A DNA stretch of 64,000 bases, taken from Nostoc spongiaeforme FACHB-130. Its GTDB lineage: Bacteria; Cyanobacteriota; Cyanobacteriia; Cyanobacteriales; Nostocaceae. This document shows, piece after piece, positions 16,045-25,478 of the stretch. Position numbers and translations under genes: made by a program. The notes beneath the pieces were generated by a model that saw only the letters and a program-made list of their open reading frames with translations, made no database searches and had not been told where the DNA came from. The DNA lies in NCBI RefSeq assembly GCF_014698475.1, contig NZ_JACJTB010000002.1, forward strand, positions 62,001-126,000. Reading direction: 5' to 3'. Numbering within the stretch: the first letter of the stretch is position 1; the number at the start of each line of letters is the position of its first letter.

Positions 16045-17619
16045 ATGATCGAAAATCGCATTCTCTACGTTCGCCTTCCTTGTAACCCCATTTTTCCCAT
16101 TGGGGTGGTTTATCTTTGTGATCATGTCCACAAGCTATTCCCGAACATCGAACAGCGCATTTTCGATTTGGGGACAGTTCCCCCTTTAGACTATGCTGCG
16201 GCGTTAGATCGCTGTATCGATGAGTTTAAACCAACACTGTTAGTATTTTCTTGGCGGGATATTCAAATTTATGCCCCTGTGGGTGGACGCGGTGGCAACC
16301 CGTTGCAAAACGCTTTTGAATTTTATTACGCGAAAAATCCCCTGATCAAATTACGTGGGGCTTTGGGTGGTTTACGCATCTTCATTGCCTACTATGTAGA
16401 GTTGTGGCGTAACTTGGGATTAATCAAACGCGGTTTAAAACGCGCCCAAAAATACCATACTGATGCGCGTGCAGTTGTAGGCGGTGGCGCAGTCAGCGTA
16501 TTTTATGAACAGTTGGGTAAAAGCTTACCTCCAGGGACGATTATTTCTGTGGGCGAAGGGGAAACCTTACTGGAGAAATTCTTGAATGGTAAAGAATTTC
16601 GTGATGAACGTTGTTATGTAGTTGGGGAAGGTAAACCACGCCAGCGCCTAATTCACGAACAACCCACCCCATTACAAAAAACTGCTTGTAACTACGACTA
16701 CATTGAAAGCGTCTGGCCAGAGTTTAACTATTATCTGCAAGACCAAGATTTCTATATTGGTGTGCAAACCAAGCGTGGTTGTCCGCATAACTGCTGCTAC
16801 TGTGTTTATACGGTAGTGGAAGGTAAACAAGTACGTATCAATCCAGCCGAAGAAGTTGTAGCGGAAATGCGACAACTATATAATCGCGGCGTGCGGAACT
16901 TCTGGTTTACCGATGCTCAATTTATCCCAGCGCGGAGATATATCAATGATGCCATTGAATTATTGCAGGCGATCGTTGATTCTGGGATGACAGATATTCA
17001 TTGGGCAGCATACATCAGAGCCGATAATTTAACACCCGAATTGTGCGACTTGATGGCCAAAACCGGGATGAATTATTTTGAAATCGGCATTACCAGTGGT
17101 TCTCAAGAACTGGTACGCAAAATGCGGATGGGTTACAACCTGCGGACTGTCTTACAAAACTGTCGTGATTTAAAAGCAGCCGGGTTTAACGATTTAGTTT
17201 CTGTCAATTATTCCTTTAATGTGATTGACGAACGTCCTGAAACTATTCGCCAAACCATCGCCTACCACCGCGAACTAGAACGCATCTTTGGTGCAGATAA
17301 AGTCGAACCCGCAATTTTCTTTATTGGACTGCAACCCCACACCCATTTAGAAGAATACGCCTTTAAAGAAGGCATCCTCAAACCAGGGTACAATCCTATG
17401 AGCTTGATGCCGTGGACAGCGAAAAAACTGCTGTGGAACCCAGAACCCCTCGGTTCTTTCTTTGGTGAAGTCTGCTTACAAGCTTGGCGACAAAATCCCA
17501 ATGACTTCGGAAGGGAAGTGATGAAGATTTTAGAAGCAAGGCTAGGTTGTGCGGAATTAGAAACAGCACTTTCCGCACCAATTGAGCCGAAAGAAAAACA
17601 ATTAGCAGGCATATCATAG
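16045..17619 (+). CDS. B12-binding-like radical SAM protein (PSII high-light acclimation type)
   Basis: A 524-residue radical SAM enzyme. The N-terminal ~200 residues resemble a cobalamin-binding-like Rossmann domain (IFPIGVVYLCDHV, LLVFSWRD, VVGGGAVS, VGEGE). The [4Fe-4S] cluster motif is Cys246-X3-Cys250-X2-Cys253 in KRGCPHNCCYCVY, followed by the barrel (FWFTDAQFIP, YFEIGITSGSQELVRKMRMGY). It resembles the cyanobacterial family annotated as photosystem II high-light acclimation radical SAM protein; I am confident of radical SAM and moderately so of the subfamily. The DICT-domain gene follows 78 bases downstream. Confidence 0.85.
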   Translation: MIENRILYVRLPCNPIFPIGVVYLCDHVHKLFPNIEQRIFDLGTVPPLDYAAALDRCIDEFKPTLLVFSWRDIQIYAPVGGRGGNPLQNAFEFYYAKNPLIKLRGALGGLRIFIAYYVELWRNLGLIKRGLKRAQKYHTDARAVVGGGAVSVFYEQLGKSLPPGTIISVGEGETLLEKFLNGKEFRDERCYVVGEGKPRQRLIHEQPTPLQKTACNYDYIESVWPEFNYYLQDQDFYIGVQTKRGCPHNCCYCVYTVVEGKQVRINPAEEVVAEMRQLYNRGVRNFWFTDAQFIPARRYINDAIELLQAIVDSGMTDIHWAAYIRADNLTPELCDLMAKTGMNYFEIGITSGSQELVRKMRMGYNLRTVLQNCRDLKAAGFNDLVSVNYSFNVIDERPETIRQTIAYHRELERIFGADKVEPAIFFIGLQPHTHLEEYAFKEGILKPGYNPMSLMPWTAKKLLWNPEPLGSFFGEVCLQAWRQNPNDFGREVMKILEARLGCAELETALSAPIEPKEKQLAGIS

Positions 17620-17645
17620 AAGACACGTTAATCAAGGGATGGGGT

Positions 17646-17697
17646 ATAAAACAAGTTTCCCTATTCCCTATTCCCCACTCCCTACTCCCCACCGCCT
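17646..17697. repeat. CCCTATT / CCCCACT STRR just before a start codon
   Basis: Tandem pyrimidine heptamers (TTCCCTA, TTCCCTA, TTCCCCA, CTCCCTA, CTCCCCA) run up to the ATG at 17698 and leave no Shine-Dalgarno sequence for the DICT-domain gene. Confidence 0.8.
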
Positions 17698-19098
17698 ATG
17701 TTAGAAGGTTCGATTTTACAACAGCTGGAAACCGCCCATCGCCATAGCACTAGACCAATTCGATTTGGGGTGTATTATAAAAACACTTTAGTTGCTTTGT
17801 GTCATGCTCTCGAAGACCACATTTTAGCTGATCAGGATCAACCCTTGGTAATTACAGCTTTCCAACGTGGTAAATGGTATTTGCAAGAAGCCGAAAGATA
17901 TGCAGACATAGCTAAATGTAGTCGGGAAATAGTAATTATGGCTTCACCCGATGCTGGCTTTGCGGAACATCCTACTAGCAAATTACCCAATGTAGACTTA
18001 GTAGCATTAGATTCACCTGATCCGGTGGCGCAGGAATGGCATTTAATTATTCTGTCGCCTGGATATACAGCAATGGTACTTTGTCAAGAATTATCTGAGG
18101 CTGATTATGGTGCAGGTGGGCTACCAGTTTCTGATTTAGAACGGAAATTTTACGGGTTGTGGACATTTGAACCGGAATTGGTAAAGGAAACAGCAGAATT
18201 AGCGATCGCTCATATTCAACAATACAACCCAGAACTAGCCGCCAAACTTACTACCCACAAAGAAGCAATCCAATCTCGTCTCGCCACACCAGAAGACTTA
18301 AGTACAGTCGTCTCTCGCGTTGTTGATTACCTGCAAACTGGGCAAGATAACTTATCAATTCCCACAGCATTGCGTCAAAAAGCCTTAGATAGCAACTTGT
18401 TATCTAACGAAATTCAGGCATTTTTGCGGATGGCGCAGTTGATAGATTTAGCAGATATCAACAACCCAATGGCAGCATCGGAAGTTGTCGCCCTTTCCGA
18501 AGCAATGGGACAATTATTAGAACTACCAGCTTGGCAAATTAAAAGATTGCGCTTGGCAGGTTTATTACACCGCATAGATCCGCTACAAAAAACCGAAAGT
18601 ATTCTGACTCCTGGAACATCCACTCGTTACCCAGAAGAAGAAGCACTCAGTTGTCCTTTAACCTGTCCCCTAGTACCAGGCGCACAGGTATTGCGAACCA
18701 TGCCTCGTTTACGGGCTGTGGCTCAAATTATCACTCACCAAACAGAGTGGTGGGATGGTACAGGCGAACCCGCAGGTTTAGCTGGCGATGAAATTCCCTT
18801 AGAATCCAGGATTTTAGCTTTAGTCGCTGAATTTCAATGGCAAGTTAATCAAATTAAATCAGCTAATCAAAGTCGGGAAGAAATATTTGTTCAAGCTTTA
18901 GAACAATGCCGACAGCAACAATCAACCCGCTTTGACCCTAAACTAATAGATGCCCTAACTTTGTTAGTCATGGGTTTGCAACAAGGGCTAGACTTACCTG
19001 TGATGACAACCAAAGCCAGCAACGGTATGTGGTTACTAGATTCGCGCTGGGATAGCCACAGCAAAAGTAGTGAGGAGATTGGTAGTTACCCCCAATGA
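17698..19098 (+). CDS. DICT sensory domain protein with degenerate HD-GYP domain
   Basis: A 466-residue protein. The N-terminal ~165 residues match the DICT domain, a sensory module named for its link with diguanylate cyclases and two-component systems. Residues ~230-430 resemble an HD-GYP phosphodiesterase-like domain, but the metal-binding His-Asp pair is His291-Arg292 (AGLLHRID) and the GYP loop reads HQTEWWDGTGEP (347-358). Catalysis is therefore doubtful and a scaffolding or ligand-binding role more likely. It has no membrane segment. Its TGA overlaps the ATG of the pentapeptide gene (ATGA), implying coupled translation. Confidence 0.82.
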   Translation: MLEGSILQQLETAHRHSTRPIRFGVYYKNTLVALCHALEDHILADQDQPLVITAFQRGKWYLQEAERYADIAKCSREIVIMASPDAGFAEHPTSKLPNVDLVALDSPDPVAQEWHLIILSPGYTAMVLCQELSEADYGAGGLPVSDLERKFYGLWTFEPELVKETAELAIAHIQQYNPELAAKLTTHKEAIQSRLATPEDLSTVVSRVVDYLQTGQDNLSIPTALRQKALDSNLLSNEIQAFLRMAQLIDLADINNPMAASEVVALSEAMGQLLELPAWQIKRLRLAGLLHRIDPLQKTESILTPGTSTRYPEEEALSCPLTCPLVPGAQVLRTMPRLRAVAQIITHQTEWWDGTGEPAGLAGDEIPLESRILALVAEFQWQVNQIKSANQSREEIFVQALEQCRQQQSTRFDPKLIDALTLLVMGLQQGLDLPVMTTKASNGMWLLDSRWDSHSKSSEEIGSYPQ

Positions 19099-19733
19099 AC
19101 ATCGAAGCTATTAAGTCAGGAACCCTCAAACAACTCCCAGGGGTAAACTTAGAAGACGAGGAACTCTCTAAACTCGATTTAAGCCGGATTAATTTTGCAG
19201 GTGCTACTCTGGTTGGCACTAATTTTAGTGGTTCCAAACTGGAAGGCGGACATTTAGAAGGAGCCAATTTAATGGGGGCAAACCTGCAAGAAACTGATTT
19301 GCGGGCGAATTTGATGGGCGCAAACTTGATGCAAGCCGACTTAACTAGTGCTGACTTGCGTGGTAGTAATTTACGCGGCGCGAACTTAATGGGCGCAACC
19401 CTGAGTGATGTCTCGTTAGCAGGTGCTTTTTTAAGTGGTGCGAACTTAATGAATGTCAATTTACAAGGCGTTGACTTGCGTGGTGCTGACTTGCGTGGTG
19501 CTAACTTAACTGGGGCAAATCTCAAAGGTGCAGACTTAAGCCGTGCTGATTTGCAAGGAACGCTATTGAGTGAGGCAAATTTGGAAGAGGCTGATTTGCG
19601 GGGAGCAAATTTGGCGGGGGCAAATCTTACAGGTGCTAACTTGCTGTGTGCAGAGTTAGAAGGTGCGAATTTAAGCGGAGTTAAGTTAGATAAGGCTTGT
19701 TTGGTGGGGACTGTAATTGAGAAGGGTTTGTAA
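19095..19733 (+). CDS. Pentapeptide-repeat protein
   Basis: A 212-residue protein. From about residue 25 it is an almost continuous series of A(D/N)LXX pentapeptides (GANLMGANLQETDL, GADLRGANLTGANLKGADL), which fold as a right-handed quadrilateral beta-helix. There is no signal peptide, so it is cytoplasmic. It starts inside the last codons of the DICT/HD gene through a four-base ATGA overlap. Pentapeptide proteins act as DNA mimics or scaffolds in some bacteria, but no function can be assigned here. Confidence 0.93.
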   Translation: MNIEAIKSGTLKQLPGVNLEDEELSKLDLSRINFAGATLVGTNFSGSKLEGGHLEGANLMGANLQETDLRANLMGANLMQADLTSADLRGSNLRGANLMGATLSDVSLAGAFLSGANLMNVNLQGVDLRGADLRGANLTGANLKGADLSRADLQGTLLSEANLEEADLRGANLAGANLTGANLLCAELEGANLSGVKLDKACLVGTVIEKGL

Positions 19734-19899
19734 TGGCTAAAAATTCAATTCTGAAGTTTTAAAAATTGGTCTATTGACTACAAAGAAAGCTGTAAATATT
19801 CTCCGGCTGCAATCCTCTTCATTTTTCAACCTCTATAGTTAAGTTCATAAGCTGTAAAGGTATTGTAGTAAAAGGATTTCTGGATAAAACAAACTTTAT

Positions 19900-21099
19900 A
19901 TGACCTCTGTTGATTCTAGCAAGCATACAAAAGCCAAAGCCTTAAAACCCGGTAGCCGTCGCCCTGCCAAAGAACTGTGTAGCGAGTGCGGACTATGTGA
20001 CACATACTATATTCACTATGTCAAGGAAGCCTGCGCTTTTATCACCCAGCAGATAGACACCCTCGAAGAACAAAGCCACAGCCGTTCTCGGAATCTCGAC
20101 AACCCCGATGAACTTTACTTCGGCGTGCATCAAGACATGATGGCAGCGCGGAAACAGCAGCCCATCGAAGGCGCACAATGGACAGGCATAGTTAGCAGCA
20201 TTGCCATAGAAATGCTAAATCGTGGCTTAGTTGAAGGCGTTGTCTGCGTCCAAAATACCAAAGAAGACCGCTTCCAACCCATGCCTGTGATTGCTCGTAC
20301 CCCAGAAGAAATACTGGCAGCACGAGTAAATAAACCAACACTTTCCCCTAACCTTTCTATTTTGGAACAAGTAGAAAAATCCGGGATGAAGCGACTATTA
20401 GTAATTGGTGTTGGTTGCCAAATTCAAGCACTCAGGGCAGTAGAAAAAAAACTCGGTCTAGAAAAGTTATACGTATTAGGTACACCTTGCGTAGATAACG
20501 TCACCCGTGCCGGACTGAAAAAATTCCTAGAAACCACAAGCCGATCGCCTGAGACAGTAGTACACTACGAATTCATGCAAGACTTCCGCATCCACTTCAA
20601 ACACGAAGATGGCTCAATCGAGAAAGTCCCCTTCTTTGGCTTAAAAACCAACCAACTCAAAGATGTCTTTGCCCCCTCTTGTATGAGTTGCTTTGATTAC
20701 GTCAACTCCCTAGCCGATTTAGTCGTTGGTTATATGGGCGCACCCTTCGGCTGGCAATGGATTTTAGTGAGAAATGATACAGGTAAAGAAATGCTGGATT
20801 TGGTAAAAGACCAGATAGACACTCAACCTGTAATGTCGCAAGGAAATCGTAAAGAAGCCGTGCAACAAGGTATTCCGGCTTATGACAAAGGCGTAACCTT
20901 ACCGATGTGGGTGGCAAAAATGATGGGCGTAGTCATTGATAAAATCGGCCCCAAAGGTTTGGAATATGCCAGATTCTCAATTGATTCGCACTTTACAAGA
21001 AATTACTTGTATGTGAAGCGGAATCATCCTGAGAAGTTGGAGGCGCACGTACCGGAGTATGCTAAACGGATTGTTGGGCAGTATAAGTTACCGGAGTAG
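19900..21099 (+). CDS. bciB: Ferredoxin-dependent 3,8-divinyl (proto)chlorophyllide 8-vinyl reductase
   Basis: A 399-residue protein of the F420-hydrogenase beta-subunit superfamily. It matches the cyanobacterial BciB/Slr1923 type, which reduces the 8-vinyl group of divinyl chlorophyll(ide) precursors using ferredoxin, FAD and iron-sulfur clusters. N-terminal cysteines Cys27, Cys30, Cys33 and Cys45 lie in ELCSECGLCDTYYIHYVKEAC-like spacing, and more cysteines occur in VIGVGCQIQAL, LGTPCVDN and SCMSCFDY. The plant relative acts on 7-hydroxymethyl chlorophyll, but the cyanobacterial member is the vinyl reductase. It appears monocistronic with a hairpin eight bases after its stop. Confidence 0.93.
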   Translation: MTSVDSSKHTKAKALKPGSRRPAKELCSECGLCDTYYIHYVKEACAFITQQIDTLEEQSHSRSRNLDNPDELYFGVHQDMMAARKQQPIEGAQWTGIVSSIAIEMLNRGLVEGVVCVQNTKEDRFQPMPVIARTPEEILAARVNKPTLSPNLSILEQVEKSGMKRLLVIGVGCQIQALRAVEKKLGLEKLYVLGTPCVDNVTRAGLKKFLETTSRSPETVVHYEFMQDFRIHFKHEDGSIEKVPFFGLKTNQLKDVFAPSCMSCFDYVNSLADLVVGYMGAPFGWQWILVRNDTGKEMLDLVKDQIDTQPVMSQGNRKEAVQQGIPAYDKGVTLPMWVAKMMGVVIDKIGPKGLEYARFSIDSHFTRNYLYVKRNHPEKLEAHVPEYAKRIVGQYKLPE

Positions 21100-21107
21100 C
21101 TGTTTAT

Positions 21108-21137
21108 GCAAAGACGCATAATTCTCAGCGTCTTTGC
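21108..21137 (+). terminator. Hairpin after bciB
   Basis: GCAAAGACGC (21108-21117) and GCGTCTTTGC (21128-21137) form a perfect 10-bp stem with a 10-base loop directly after the bciB stop. No long T run follows. Confidence 0.7.
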
Positions 21138-21358
21138 CTCATATTTCACATTAAGATTTGACACAAAATTTACTTGAGATGTATCCTATAGCATTAAGCG
21201 TAAAAAATAAGAAACTTGGGTAAAGTTTTTAATAATTAACATATTCATAACTTTTGCTTAATTTTTAATTGTTAAAAGGTTAATAACCAGCACCTTTAAT
21301 TTGAAATAACCATCAAAATTAATCAGGAAAACTACTAGCCTATAGTACCTCCTCATGT

Positions 21359-22975
21359 ATGGCATCGTTGAAAAATCCTTTACGCTTCTTTGGCGATATC
21401 GAGTCTGTCTCTAAGCTTGGTCTGATCTCATTAGGATTAGCAAGTGCCAGTTTATTGATACTCATTATTCCTAATGTGGTAAATCGTTTTACGGGAACTA
21501 CACTTACCCTTGCAGCTGGAGATAAACAAGGGGAAAGCTATATTATCAGTAAAGCTATTGAAGAAGTAGTTGAACGCAAATCTAACATCAAAATTGAAGT
21601 AAAAGTCACTGGCGGTACAAAAGACAACCTAGAAAAATTAGAAACCGGCGAAGCTCATTTAGCAACAGCTCAGGCTGATGTCATTACAGAAGAAATTAAT
21701 ACATTAATCAACAGTAATCGTCAATTATCTAAACCGGAGCCGCAAATCGCAGAACGTACTGTAGTCGTATTATATAAAGACCTATTTCAGCTAGTTGTTA
21801 GATATCCCAATATTAAGAGATTTGTTGATCTTGAGCGTAAAACAATTGCTATACCTGCTAGAGGTGGACAGTATGAATCTTTTCAACAAGTAGCCAAACA
21901 TTTTAAGTTAAAAGATTTAAAAATTACAGGTTTAGATAGTAATGGTAAGCCTATTCAAGGTTACAGCGACAAATTAGCAGATGAAGATTTTATTAACAAG
22001 AAAGCAGATGCTTTATTTCGTGTTCGTGCTTTAGGTAATAAAAGTATATCTGAACTTTTACAAAATGATAGTGTGAGATTATTACCTATTGAACAAGCAG
22101 AGGCAATGAAAATTTTATACCCAGCCTTGGAAAGTGCAAAAATACCTGAAGGTGCGTATAAAGGTAATTTGCCAAAACCAGAAGCAGATTTACCAACAAT
22201 AGCAGCATCGAGGCTGTTATTAGCAAGTGACAAAGTAAATAAAGATGTTATTAAAGAAATTACTCGCATCATATTTGAAAATCGTCGAGAAATAGCTAAT
22301 GCTGTTTCTCCAGATAATCCAGAAGTCAAACCTTTAGTGGCTACCATTAGTCAGCCAGACACTACAAATAGCCCAGGTTTTCCCCCCCTTCATCCGGGAG
22401 CGATCGCATTTTATCAGCAAAGCCAACCCTCATTTATTCAAGAAAATGCTGACTATGTAGCATTGCTGTTGACAGTTGCCTTACTACTGATTTCTTGGCT
22501 GCGACAAATCAAAAGCTGGGTGGAAAGCCGAAGAAAAAATGAAGCTGATGAATATATCGAATCAGCCATCAAACTGATGAATAATAATTTAGGTGATGTG
22601 AATTTAAGGCAACAGCTACTTGATGAAGCTTTTAACGCAGCCGCTAAAGCTCTAATTCAAGAGAGAATTTCTCAAGAGTCATTTAGAACTTTTAACGAAG
22701 CTTATAAAGCTACTAGGGAAGCTCTAGAGCGTGAAACAGAATTTACTCAAGAAAATATAGAACAGAAACAGAGAGAACTAGCAGCTAAATATATCAAAGA
22801 AATTGTAGAATTGTTAAACTATGATCTGCAAGACAAGGATTTAATAAAACAAAAAATTGACAGAATTTTAAAAGAAGTAGCACAAAAATTAATCGCAGAT
22901 GAAATATCTGAAGAATCATTCCGAACTTTTATTGAAGCGTATAAAACTACAAAAGATGCGATTGATCGAAATTAA
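21359..22975 (+). CDS. TAXI-family solute-binding protein with C-terminal membrane anchor and duplicated cytoplasmic module
   Basis: A 538-residue protein. An N-terminal hydrophobic anchor (~20-41) is followed by a TAXI-type TRAP solute-binding domain (~48-330; AAGDKQGESYIISKAI, DLERKTIAIPARGG). A second membrane helix (~366-381, VALLLTVALLLISWL) leads to a charged helical tail that should be cytoplasmic. The tail contains two ungapped copies of a 64-residue unit (396-459 and 475-538; about 28 identities, core ESFRTFxEAYK). No TRAP permease gene is adjacent. The shape suggests a transmembrane receptor rather than a transport component, but this is inference. Confidence 0.85.
   Translation: MASLKNPLRFFGDIESVSKLGLISLGLASASLLILIIPNVVNRFTGTTLTLAAGDKQGESYIISKAIEEVVERKSNIKIEVKVTGGTKDNLEKLETGEAHLATAQADVITEEINTLINSNRQLSKPEPQIAERTVVVLYKDLFQLVVRYPNIKRFVDLERKTIAIPARGGQYESFQQVAKHFKLKDLKITGLDSNGKPIQGYSDKLADEDFINKKADALFRVRALGNKSISELLQNDSVRLLPIEQAEAMKILYPALESAKIPEGAYKGNLPKPEADLPTIAASRLLLASDKVNKDVIKEITRIIFENRREIANAVSPDNPEVKPLVATISQPDTTNSPGFPPLHPGAIAFYQQSQPSFIQENADYVALLLTVALLLISWLRQIKSWVESRRKNEADEYIESAIKLMNNNLGDVNLRQQLLDEAFNAAAKALIQERISQESFRTFNEAYKATREALERETEFTQENIEQKQRELAAKYIKEIVELLNYDLQDKDLIKQKIDRILKEVAQKLIADEISEESFRTFIEAYKTTKDAIDRN
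22544..22735 (+). repeat. Coding repeat unit 1 of the TAXI protein tail
   Basis: Encodes residues 396-459 and aligns without gaps to 22781-22972; shared core SFRTF and EAYK. Confidence 0.85.
22781..22972 (+). repeat. Coding repeat unit 2 of the TAXI protein tail
   Basis: Encodes residues 475-538, ending at the stop codon. The unit offset is 79 residues. The protein ends at the repeat boundary. Confidence 0.85.
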
Positions 22976-23035
22976 ATAAGCGTTATGAGTTGGAGAGGGG
23001 ATGAAGAAAAGAAAATTTACCCATCTCCTGAGAAC

Positions 23036-24268
23036 CTACTCGTGATTTCCTACTGCTTCAATCGCCGCCTCTAATGCGATCGCTACATGAGTCCAATGAG
23101 TCCCCCCTTGGCAATAAACTATATAAGGCTCCCGCAAAGGCCCATCCGCCGAAAACTCCAAGGTACTCCCCTCAATAAACGTTCCCCCAGCCATCACAAC
23201 TTTACTCTCATATCCAGGCATAGCATCAGGTATGGGGTCAAGATAGGAACCCACAGGGGAATTTTGCTGCACCGCCTTACAAAAAGCGATTAATTTCTTA
23301 GCAGAACCAAGTTTAATTGCTTGAATCACATCACCACGCGGTGCTAACGGCGCAGGATTCACCGGATAACCAAGTTTGTCAAAAACATAACCAGTGAGTA
23401 AAGTTCCCTTCATCGCCTCACCCACCATCTGCGGCGATAAAAATAAGCCTTGGAATAACAAGCGATTTTGGTCAAAAGTAGCACCACCGTAACTACCTAT
23501 ACCGGGGGCTGTGAGTCTACAGGCGGAGGCTTCTACCAAGTCAGCCCGACCAGCTAGGTAACCGCCTGCGGTGACAATAGTACCGCCAGGATTTTTAATT
23601 AAGGAACCCGCCATTAAATCCGCACCAACATGGGTGGGTTCTTGAGTTTCGATAAATTCGCCGTAGCAGTTATCCACAAAGCAAACAGTATCGGGATTTT
23701 GCTGTTTGACAATATGCACAATCTTTTCGATATCCGCAATTGATAAGCTAGGCCGCCAAGAATAACCGCAAGAACGCTGAATTAAAACTAGACGAGTGTT
23801 ATGATTAACGCTATTACTTAAAGCTTGCCAATCGATAGTTCCTCCTAAAGTTAGCTCCAATTGGCGGTATTTTATGCCAAACTCAATAAGGGAGCCTTGG
23901 CCTTCACCCCGTAACCCAATCACTTCTTCAAGCGTATCGTAGGGAGAGCCGACCACTGCTAACATTTCATCACCAGGACGGAGTACACCATATAGGGCGC
24001 AAGCGATCGCGTGAGTTCCCGATACAAACTGCACTCGCACGGCTGCGGCTTCTGCACCCATTACTTCCGCAAAAACTTTATCTAAAGTTTCTCGTCCTAA
24101 ATCATCATGACCATAACCACTCACACTGGCAAAGTGGTGCGCTCCTACGCGCTGATTACGAAAGGCATCCAGGACTCTTTTTAGATTATGCTTGACCTGA
24201 GCGTCAATTCCAGAAAAAATCTCTAACAGTGCCTGTTCTGCTTGCCGCATCTGTTCCAAGCTGTTCAT
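23036..24268 (-). CDS. Methionine gamma-lyase-like PLP protein (aluminium-resistance family)
   Basis: The start at 24268 (MNSLEQMRQAEQ) is preferred over an ATG four codons upstream, because GAGG lies six bases before it. The product is a 410-residue PLP-dependent fold-type I enzyme of the family annotated as methionine gamma-lyase or aluminium-resistance protein, probably a C-S lyase. Visible landmarks are FVSGTHAIACALYGVLRPGDE, FVDNCYGEF with the PLP-pyridine Asp, and the Schiff-base lysine in GSLIKNPGGTIV. The true substrate is unknown. It is monocistronic and divergent from desC by about 90 bases. Confidence 0.85.
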   Translation of the reverse strand: MNSLEQMRQAEQALLEIFSGIDAQVKHNLKRVLDAFRNQRVGAHHFASVSGYGHDDLGRETLDKVFAEVMGAEAAAVRVQFVSGTHAIACALYGVLRPGDEMLAVVGSPYDTLEEVIGLRGEGQGSLIEFGIKYRQLELTLGGTIDWQALSNSVNHNTRLVLIQRSCGYSWRPSLSIADIEKIVHIVKQQNPDTVCFVDNCYGEFIETQEPTHVGADLMAGSLIKNPGGTIVTAGGYLAGRADLVEASACRLTAPGIGSYGGATFDQNRLLFQGLFLSPQMVGEAMKGTLLTGYVFDKLGYPVNPAPLAPRGDVIQAIKLGSAKKLIAFCKAVQQNSPVGSYLDPIPDAMPGYESKVVMAGGTFIEGSTLEFSADGPLREPYIVYCQGGTHWTHVAIALEAAIEAVGNHE

Positions 24269-24355
24269 TAATGTCCTCATTAGATAAAAAATTATAAATG
24301 TGCGGATTGTGCGATCGCGCAGATTAGGCTGAACAATTTCAACACAGGTTACTGC

Positions 24356-25174
24356 ATGACAATTGCTACTTCAACTAAACCTCAAATCAATTGGGTGAAT
24401 ACCCTATTTTTCGTTGGTCTACACATCGGCGCGTTATTTGCCCTTGTTCCTAGCAACTTTAGCTGGACGGCAGTTGGTGTGGGTTTATTACTTTACTGGA
24501 TAACAGGTGGTTTAGGAATCACCCTAGGTTTTCACCGCCTTGTTACTCACCGCAGTTTCCAAACGCCCAAATGGTTGGAATATCTCTTGGTATTCTTCGG
24601 GACATTAGCCTGTCAAGGAGGGCCAATCGAATGGGTAGGTACACACCGCATTCATCATTTATATTCCGATACTGACCCAGATCCCCATGATTCCAATAAA
24701 GGCTTTTGGTGGAGCCACATGGGTTGGCTAATTCACAAATGCCCTGCTCATGCTGACGTTCCTCGCTTTACCAAAGATATTGCCGAAGACCCAGTTTATC
24801 AGTTTTTAGAAAAATATTTTATTCTCATCCAATTTGCTCTAGGTTTTCTATTGTTGTTTTTGGGTGGCTGGCCGTTCGTTATTTGGGGCATTTTTGTTCG
24901 CATTGTCTGGGTTTACCACTGCACCTGGTTAGTCAACAGTGCGACCCACAAATTTGGCTACCGCAGTCATGAATCTGGGGATAACTCAACTAACTGTTGG
25001 TGGGTAGCTTTACTCGTTTTTGGTGAAGGCTGGCACAACAATCACCATGCTTTTCAATACTCAGCCCGTCACGGTTTGGAGTGGTGGGAAATCGACTTAA
25101 CCTGGATGACAATTCAATTTTTACAATTCTTCGGTCTAGCCAAAAATGTAAAACTTGCAGACAAAAAGTCGTAA
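24356..25174 (+). CDS. desC: Acyl-lipid delta-9 desaturase
   Basis: A 272-residue integral membrane desaturase that introduces the first double bond at delta-9 of fatty acids bound to membrane glycerolipids, using ferredoxin. The three di-iron histidine boxes are HRLVTH (60-65), HRIHH (97-101) and HNNHH (227-231), with hydrophobic segments between. Size and box spacing are those of cyanobacterial DesC. It is the first of three desaturase genes in a row (desC-desA-desB), each separated by 230-300 bases, so they may have separate promoters. Confidence 0.95.
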   Translation: MTIATSTKPQINWVNTLFFVGLHIGALFALVPSNFSWTAVGVGLLLYWITGGLGITLGFHRLVTHRSFQTPKWLEYLLVFFGTLACQGGPIEWVGTHRIHHLYSDTDPDPHDSNKGFWWSHMGWLIHKCPAHADVPRFTKDIAEDPVYQFLEKYFILIQFALGFLLLFLGGWPFVIWGIFVRIVWVYHCTWLVNSATHKFGYRSHESGDNSTNCWWVALLVFGEGWHNNHHAFQYSARHGLEWWEIDLTWMTIQFLQFFGLAKNVKLADKKS

Positions 25175-25478
25175 TTCGTTTATCATTTGTCATTAGTTAT
25201 TGGTCTACCAATGATTAATGACAAAGGTATTTCTGAGTAATCAAAATATCTATCCGCCAAATAATTTTGGGTTTTAGATTATTTAGATGCTGAATTGACC
25301 TCACAGATAAATTGGTGACTTTACCATGAAAAACTATTGGTCGGTTCTATCTAAAAGCTACTTACTTCTGTGCTTAAGTAGCTAAAGTTGCTATAATTCA
25401 GAGCGTTAATTCAAAAATTTTTACTACAAGTTACTTTTCTGTGACTTGGTGGAGGAGTTTGTTGTTTTTTAGGTTTTC
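25175..25478. other. desC-desA spacer
   Basis: A 304-base spacer holding a 17-bp imperfect hairpin (25187-25224) soon after the desC stop. The rest is AT-rich, as expected for the promoter and 5' leader of desA. GGTGGAGGAG about 20-30 bases before the desA ATG is purine-rich but rather far for a ribosome-binding site. Confidence 0.5.
25187..25224 (+). terminator. 17-bp hairpin after desC
   Basis: The arms 25187-25203 and 25208-25224 pair over 17 positions with two G-T wobbles around a TCTA loop. The sequence resembles the TCATTTG/TTATTGG repeat family, so it may be a repeat-derived terminator. Confidence 0.6.
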
